Shown piece by piece: positions 12,102 through 15,100 of a DNA stretch of 15,100 nucleotides (position 1 is its first letter; every line of letters starts with the position of its first letter). Source of the DNA: JABILX01 sp041648305 (GTDB taxonomy: Bacteria > Patescibacteriota > Gracilibacteria > UBA1369 > LOWO2-01-FULL-3); assembly GCA_041648305.1 (NCBI GenBank), contig JBAZPI010000025.1:1-15100 (forward strand), in the 5' to 3' direction. The position numbers and the translations under genes are program-made. The notes under the pieces are model-generated. The model saw nothing but the letters and a program-made list of their open reading frames with translations, searched no databases and had not been told where the DNA came from.

Positions 12102-12515
12102 TCACTGCTCCAGCTCCTCTTCCGCCAAAGTTACAGACACGCACGACACACCTCCCCGTGTTTCACCCCTAATCGACAAAGGAGGTAGCAAATCAACCAC
12201 TTTAAAACTACGCAAAAAATCCCTAAGATCCTGCAGAGATCCGCTAAACATATTCAGCTTCTGTACCCGTAAACCATTCAAAGCAAATGTACATTGAATA
12301 CCTTCAGCCCGCCTGACAAAACACCCTATTGTTAATCCCATGTCACCACCAGGAAGCCCACCCATTAACACCATCCACCGAACACCCTTATATTCAACAG
12401 CATGAGACCCTTTAAGCAGCAACAGTTGAGCAGCTTCACTGGAAGTCAACACCTCACCTTGATCAGCCTGATTATCCCGACTTTCGGAGCCCCTTGCTTT
12501 ATTTATATCTGCCAT
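12102..12515 (-). CDS. Hypothetical protein, 137 aa
   Basis: Not recognised. The start is ATG at 12515 (MADINKARGSESRDNQADQG), the stop TGA. The first 25 residues are polar and probably flexible. Residues 26-130 look like one compact alpha/beta domain: SSEAAQLLLLKGSHAVEYKGVRWMVLMGG, GLTIGCFVRRAEGIQCTFALNG, SGSLQDLRDFLRSFKVVDLLPP, and a closing VSCVSVTLAEEE strand. No signal peptide or metal motif. It follows rpmG by 18 bases and has no promoter of its own that I can see, so it is probably co-transcribed with rpmG. That suggests, but does not show, a housekeeping or translation-linked role. Confidence 0.65.
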   Translation of the reverse strand: MADINKARGSESRDNQADQGEVLTSSEAAQLLLLKGSHAVEYKGVRWMVLMGGLPGGDMGLTIGCFVRRAEGIQCTFALNGLRVQKLNMFSGSLQDLRDFLRSFKVVDLLPPLSIRGETRGGVSCVSVTLAEEELEQ

Positions 12516-12533
12516 ATTTTCAAACTCAATTCT

Positions 12534-12716
12534 CTACTTCGCCGCCTTCTTCGTATCCTTTCTCTTATGCTCAACATGCTTCCTGCATTGTGGGCAAAAT
12601 TTCTTCAGTTCCTTAACAATCTCATCGTTCCTTCTCTTGTCGTAGTAAGTGATGTAATTTGCGCGGTTGCAATCCTTGCAATACCACGTACAATATTGAC
12701 TTTTCCCTTTCGCCAT
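12534..12716 (-). CDS. rpmG: 50S ribosomal protein L33
   Basis: 60 residues with the L33 pattern: MAKGKSQY start, zinc-ribbon pairs C13-x2-C16 and C41-x2-C44, NYITYYDKRRN in the middle and ELKKFCPQCRKHVEHKRKDTK at the end. The cysteine-containing (C+) form binds zinc and sits near the E site of the large subunit. The C-terminal tail is longer and more Lys-rich than in short L33. Promoter TTGACT-16-TAGAAT lies at 12765-12792. The leader has a hairpin and a 12-base palindrome immediately before the start and no Shine-Dalgarno sequence. It is not next to secE/nusG here. Confidence 0.95.
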   Translation of the reverse strand: MAKGKSQYCTWYCKDCNRANYITYYDKRRNDEIVKELKKFCPQCRKHVEHKRKDTKKAAK

Positions 12717-12721
12717 AAATA

Positions 12722-12756
12722 AAGATTAATCTTGCAAACCTGGCCGATCCGACCAG
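12722..12756 (-). promoter_or_regulatory. Structured rpmG leader
   Basis: AAGATTAATCTT (12722-12733) is a perfect palindrome ending five bases before the rpmG ATG. Further upstream CTGGTCGGATCGGCCAG (complement of 12740-12756) folds into a seven-pair hairpin with one G-T pair. Either could control translation of L33. No Shine-Dalgarno sequence is present. Confidence 0.45.
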
Positions 12757-12764
12757 CACGGCGT

Positions 12765-12792
12765 ATTCTATACGAAAGCTCTTGGAAGTCAA
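12765..12792 (-). promoter_or_regulatory. Promoter of rpmG
   Basis: TTGACT (complement of 12787-12792), a 16-base spacer and TAGAAT (complement of 12765-12770), each 5/6 to consensus. It lies in the gap between the 158-aa gene and rpmG, giving a leader of about 40 bases. Confidence 0.7.
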
Positions 12793-12815
12793 AGCGAAAT
12801 CGGCCCCGACAAAAC

Positions 12816-13292
12816 CTACCCTTGCGAAGGCTGTGTCTTCTCCCCTGCAATCTCAACACTAAAATCAATTTCGGGAGCATCCCCATCAGCTTCAATCCTC
12901 ACACCTCGCCTTTCTAAAGATTGCACAGCTCTATCCCTCGCTCGGTTCAGCAAATTAAGCCTGTCCGTAACCTCATCACTCTCGTACTGCGAATACAATC
13001 GAGTTGGAAACACCGTCGAAAATAACATTATCTCTTGATTCGAAGAATATTCCACCCCCTCCCTCCTGCACACCCTGAAAGTAGCAAATCCCCCTGACTC
13101 ATCAGGCTCACCGGGCTTCCCGCGACGCAAAGCAAGAAACATTTTCACAACCACGGCGGTCCTTACATCTTTAACCGCATTCCAACTACGCGACTGCGTA
13201 ACAGCCGTAGCAGGCTGAACTATAACTTCAGTCTCCCAAGTCACCCCGGAATCTCCAGGAGTTTCGGAACTTTTAATTTCCAATTCAGGCAT
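12816..13292 (-). CDS. Hypothetical protein, 158 aa
   Basis: Not recognised. The start is ATG at 13292 (MPELEIKSSETPGDSG), preceded by a good promoter; the stop is TAG. Residues 17-75 look beta-rich (VTWETEVIVQPATAVTQ, AVVVKMFLALRRGKPG, GGFATFRVCRREGVEYSS). Residues 100-132 are a charged helix (YSQYESDEVTDRLNLLNRARDRAVQSLERRG). The final part is acidic (RIEADGDAPEIDFSVEIAGE). No signal peptide or membrane segment. It is upstream of rpmG on the same strand, but rpmG has its own promoter. Composition matches the neighbours. Confidence 0.65.
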   Translation of the reverse strand: MPELEIKSSETPGDSGVTWETEVIVQPATAVTQSRSWNAVKDVRTAVVVKMFLALRRGKPGEPDESGGFATFRVCRREGVEYSSNQEIMLFSTVFPTRLYSQYESDEVTDRLNLLNRARDRAVQSLERRGVRIEADGDAPEIDFSVEIAGEKTQPSQG

Positions 13293-13332
13293 TTTCTTAT
13301 ACTTGTTAATTTTAAGTTAAATTTAGGTTAGA

Positions 13333-13361
13333 ATTAAACACTAAAATAGATGCAAAGTCAA
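13333..13361 (-). promoter_or_regulatory. Promoter of the 158-aa gene
   Basis: TTGACT (complement of 13356-13361), 17 bases and TTTAAT (complement of 13333-13338). The leader contains ATTTAACTTAAA (complement of 13311-13322), the same 12 bases as in the leader of the 241-aa gene. Confidence 0.7.
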
Positions 13362-13743
13362 GACAAGGCACGTGAATTGCGAAATTAAACAGATCAAAAA
13401 CATAAAGGTATGCTAGACACATGACATGCCTATGTTCTATTTTCCCGGAATGGAAAATCTCAACCCGTAAAAAAAGTCATTCCGGGAAGATACAAAACAA
13501 CCACCACATCTGGCAACCATGCGCCGACCAGACGACAGATTAGAATTTCGCAATTCGCGGGGGCAGCACCTCTTCCTTTACAATCCACTACAAAACGCTT
13601 GTTTTGGCAAATCCCACCTGCTACTATGCCAACATGATTTACAATACGCAGTACATTATCGGTTCTTACTACAAGCTCCTTCCACAAAGACGAGGGCCTA
13701 AGCGTGTGCGTATGTAATTGCGACCAAATATCACCACTTAATG
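13362..13743. other. Non-coding or unassigned stretch before the 13744 terminator
   Basis: No convincing annotated gene. It holds an inverted repeat (13442-13488) and a weak plus-strand -10 candidate TATGCT (13409-13414). A short plus-strand frame open from 13544 ends ...MIYNTQYIIGSYYKLLPQRR...RVRM at TAA 13715-13717 and looks protein-like, but it lacks a clear start. The minus-strand frame 13460-13831 is open but crosses the terminator and the next gene's start. The plus-strand terminator that follows suggests a plus-strand transcript (small RNA or gene remnant) here. Confidence 0.4.
13442..13488. repeat. 11-base inverted repeat with 25-base spacer
   Basis: TTCCCGGAATG (13442-13452) and CATTCCGGGAA (13478-13488) are exact reverse complements. 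The spacer contains a run of seven A. It could be a transcript hairpin or a two-half-site operator. No transposase lies next to it. Confidence 0.7.
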
Positions 13744-13769
13744 CCTTCGTCAAAAACGAAGGTTTTTTT
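13744..13769 (+). terminator. Rho-independent terminator, T-run two bases before a start codon
   Basis: CCTTCGT, loop CAAAA, ACGAAGG, then TTTTTTT: a seven-pair stem and seven T, the clearest terminator in the window. The ATG of the next gene is at 13772. The 3' arm contains GAAGG, which would be its Shine-Dalgarno sequence nine bases upstream, so the hairpin hides the ribosome site and ends transcription. Confidence 0.85.
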
Positions 13770-13771
13770 AT

Positions 13772-14206
13772 ATGAGACCACATAATATCATTGACCCATT
13801 CGATCCCCTGACGTGCGCTGATATCCAGCATACTGATCAGACAATTGATGTACGCGAGGAATTAAGACGCATGGGATTTTGTTTAAAAGATGGCGAATGG
13901 TTTACCAGCAAAGAGTCGCGTCAGACACAGCATCTTTGTAGAAGAATAATTACTAATTTTGCAGCAGACATAGGTGAGGTTTGCCGGTTGGAATTGTATC
14001 CAAACCGCAACGACCCGCAACGCGGTTTGGTTATTGCTTACCAAGCATCACCTGACGCACAAACAGGAGTACGGGTATACAATACATTTTTTTCAAACGA
14101 TAACACATATACTGAACGTCACTCAAACCGGCTGACAGAAAAATTAATATCTGTCACGCACGAGGAAATTCAAAAATTTTTATCAACTAATCGCCCCAGG
14201 GGCTAA
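13772..14206 (+). CDS. Hypothetical protein, 144 aa
   Basis: Not recognised. Start ATG at 13772 (MRPHNIIDPFDPLTCADIQH) directly after a terminator; an alternative start is ATG at 13871 (MGFCLKDGEWFTSKES, 111 aa), which has GAGGA ten bases upstream and would avoid the hairpin. The common part contains LRRMGFCLKDGEWFTSKESRQTQHL, RLELYPNRNDPQRGLVIAYQ, GVRVYNTFFSNDNTY and a C-terminal helix KLISVTHEEIQKFLS. No signal peptide or known motif. The stop lies 13 bases before the zinc-ribbon gene, so the two are very probably co-transcribed. Codon use is more AT-rich than in the housekeeping genes to the left, which may point to transfer. Confidence 0.65.
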   Translation: MRPHNIIDPFDPLTCADIQHTDQTIDVREELRRMGFCLKDGEWFTSKESRQTQHLCRRIITNFAADIGEVCRLELYPNRNDPQRGLVIAYQASPDAQTGVRVYNTFFSNDNTYTERHSNRLTEKLISVTHEEIQKFLSTNRPRG

Positions 14207-14219
14207 CTCAGAGGTTAAT

Positions 14220-14630
14220 ATGGAAAATACTTGGGATACATGGCGGCAAATTAGATGGGAAGGCGGTATTGCATGCGTTTTCTGCAGGGAAACCCAATAC
14301 CGCCGCCACAGCGTGCGCAGAGGCGGACTACATCGTTATCAGTGTTTAAATTGCCGCAGAATTTTTTCCGACGTGAGTGGAACTTTTTTGCAATCCAGCA
14401 AGATCCCATTTGAAAAATGGCGCATCGCTGCAATGCATTATTCTCAAAACAGGCAAATTTCTCTACGCGCTTTGCAACAGATATTACACTTGAGTTATCC
14501 GACTGTCTTGCGAATTATATGTTTATTTCGGCAAGCCAGACGCAACAGGGAGCTTGAACTTACAAACGATAAAACCTCAATAGAGACACGAGCGACTTTA
14601 ACAACCCTTTTAGAAGATCTGCAATTTTGA
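14220..14630 (+). CDS. Solitary IS1595-type zinc-ribbon/HTH protein (transposase N-terminal domain)
   Basis: 136 residues. C19-x2-C22 and C42-x2-C45 form a zinc ribbon, followed by FSDVSGTFLQSSKIPFEKWRIAAMHY, the pattern of the zinc-ribbon in IS1595 family transposases (there: GTxFxxSKxPLxxW). Residues 80-100 (ISLRALQQILHLSYPTVLRII) match the following helix-turn-helix. The catalytic DDE domain that makes IS1595 transposases about 300 residues is absent; the frame ends with TGA at 14628-14630 and no DDE remnant follows. It could be a domesticated DNA-binding regulator or a truncated transposase. GAGG lies six bases before the ATG. It is second in a unit with the 144-aa gene. No terminal inverted repeats were recognised. 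Confidence 0.8.
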   Translation: MENTWDTWRQIRWEGGIACVFCRETQYRRHSVRRGGLHRYQCLNCRRIFSDVSGTFLQSSKIPFEKWRIAAMHYSQNRQISLRALQQILHLSYPTVLRIICLFRQARRNRELELTNDKTSIETRATLTTLLEDLQF

Positions 14631-14679
14631 CAAGAATCCCCAAATCGACACAGCATTACGCGTTTTCCTTAAGGTTCCC

Positions 14680-14708
14680 TTGCACAAAAACCCTCTCGCG
14701 AGTAAAAT
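14680..14708 (+). promoter_or_regulatory. Promoter of the right-edge gene
   Basis: TTGCAC (14680-14685), a 17-base spacer and TAAAAT (14703-14708). The predicted transcription start near 14715 gives a leader of about 34 bases ending AACCACAAATTT before the ATG, with no Shine-Dalgarno sequence. Confidence 0.65.
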
Positions 14709-14748
14709 CCACCCCCTGTTACTCAAAACGTCACATAACCACAAATTT

Positions 14749-15100
14749 ATGTCAGAATCCACACCCACAGAACCCACAGAAAAAGGCTTTGCAATCCCAA
14801 GACAAGAATGTGAAAGAAGGGCAGCCGCCGGCGAAGGCATACGCGAATACGACCTCCCCGTCGACCCGGACCTCCACGCAATGCTCGAGACAGCTCACGC
14901 AGACATAACAGGCATTGGAATGAGGGTCAACCAAGGAACCTACTACAAAGAAGTTATAGTAGGACGAGAGGGAAGAGTAAAAACATACCCAAGCGACATA
15001 GAGTTCGATGAACTGAAACACCCAGCAGAACGAAAAGAACACGTTGTTTCAACACTAACGGCCATAATAATTGGCCAACTCCAAACTTCGCTAACCGACA
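14749..15100 (+). CDS. Hypothetical protein, N-terminal 117 residues (runs off the window)
   Basis: The ATG at 14749 opens a frame with no stop to the window end. It reads MSESTPTEPTEKGFAIPRQE at the start, then ERRAAAGEGIREYDLPVDPDL, HADITGIGMRVNQGTYYKEVIVGREGRVKTYPSDIEFDEL and HVVSTLTAIIIGQLQTSLTD. The first 12 residues are a Ser/Thr/Pro/Glu tail; the rest looks like a beta-then-helix domain. I do not recognise it. No signal peptide. A good promoter precedes it, and codon choice (GAC, CTC, GTC, ATA) is like that of the left-hand genes. It is probably independent of the zinc-ribbon gene 118 bases upstream. Confidence 0.75.
   Translation, partial: MSESTPTEPTEKGFAIPRQECERRAAAGEGIREYDLPVDPDLHAMLETAHADITGIGMRVNQGTYYKEVIVGREGRVKTYPSDIEFDELKHPAERKEHVVSTLTAIIIGQLQTSLTD

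Noticed and set aside
13460..13831. Minus-strand frame of 123 codons
   Set aside because: It crosses the strong plus-strand terminator and the start region of the 144-aa gene, has no Shine-Dalgarno sequence or promoter, and is best seen as antisense. I keep some doubt because parts read like protein.
14220..14748. Complete insertion sequence
   Set aside because: No catalytic DDE domain, no terminal inverted repeats and no target-site duplication could be recognised around the zinc-ribbon gene.
1..15100. UGA read as glycine (code 25)
   Set aside because: The 97-aa, 137-aa and zinc-ribbon genes end naturally at TGA, glycine is encoded by GGN, and the long genes have no internal TGA.

Overview
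This is a gene-dense bacterial chromosome fragment that most likely comes from a Candidate Phyla Radiation (Patescibacteria) genome. Evidence: a Cys-rich 'CAISGSKFEI...LCPDERQRRR' protein of a type I associate with CPR genomes; frequent GTG/TTG starts; weak or absent Shine-Dalgarno sequences at many starts; many lineage-restricted hypothetical proteins; and tiny GC-rich hairpins scattered between and inside genes. Among CPR lineages Peregrinibacteria-like is my guess, no more. TGA is used as a stop in several genes and no reading frame needs TGA as Gly, so the code looks like table 11, not code 25.

Layout. (1) 1-1333: two tandem copies of an unrecognised gene on the minus strand. The left copy is cut by the window edge. 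The copies share promoter, leader and the first 33 codons almost perfectly. (2) 1334-5139: a divergent pair, an M16 zinc peptidase (minus) and a class B penicillin-binding protein of the FtsI/PBP2 type (plus), with overlapping promoters between them. (3) 5140-5731: about 590 bases without a convincing gene, starting with an array of six different short hairpins and also holding two operator-like palindromes. (4) 5732-8129: a small basic hypothetical protein (minus) with a structured leader, then the Cys-rich CPR protein (plus) with a clear promoter. (5) 8134-10970: an exported small protein and a 670-residue M15 (VanX-like) D-Ala-D-Ala peptidase, both minus. (6) 11025-12092: a truncated dinD remnant, a tandem array of tRNA-Trp-derived fragments ending in an intact tRNA-Trp, a perfect 30-base palindrome, 13-base iteron-like repeats and tRNA-Ser. 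This looks like an integration or rearrangement hotspot. (7) 12102-13292: hypothetical genes and rpmG (ribosomal protein L33), all minus. (8) 13293-15100: a non-coding stretch ending in a strong terminator that runs directly into the start codon of a two-gene plus-strand unit (unknown protein plus a solitary IS1595-type zinc ribbon/HTH protein), then a partial hypothetical gene running off the window.

Together: cell-wall synthesis and turnover is represented twice (FtsI-type transpeptidase, M15 peptidase), translation by two tRNAs and L33. The rest is lineage-specific. No complete mobile element, CRISPR array or recognisable defence system is visible. The most unusual content is the palindrome/repeat layer: in-frame coding palindromes in the M16 gene, the intergenic hairpin array, the tRNA-Trp repeat array and the 30-base palindrome with iteron-like repeats.
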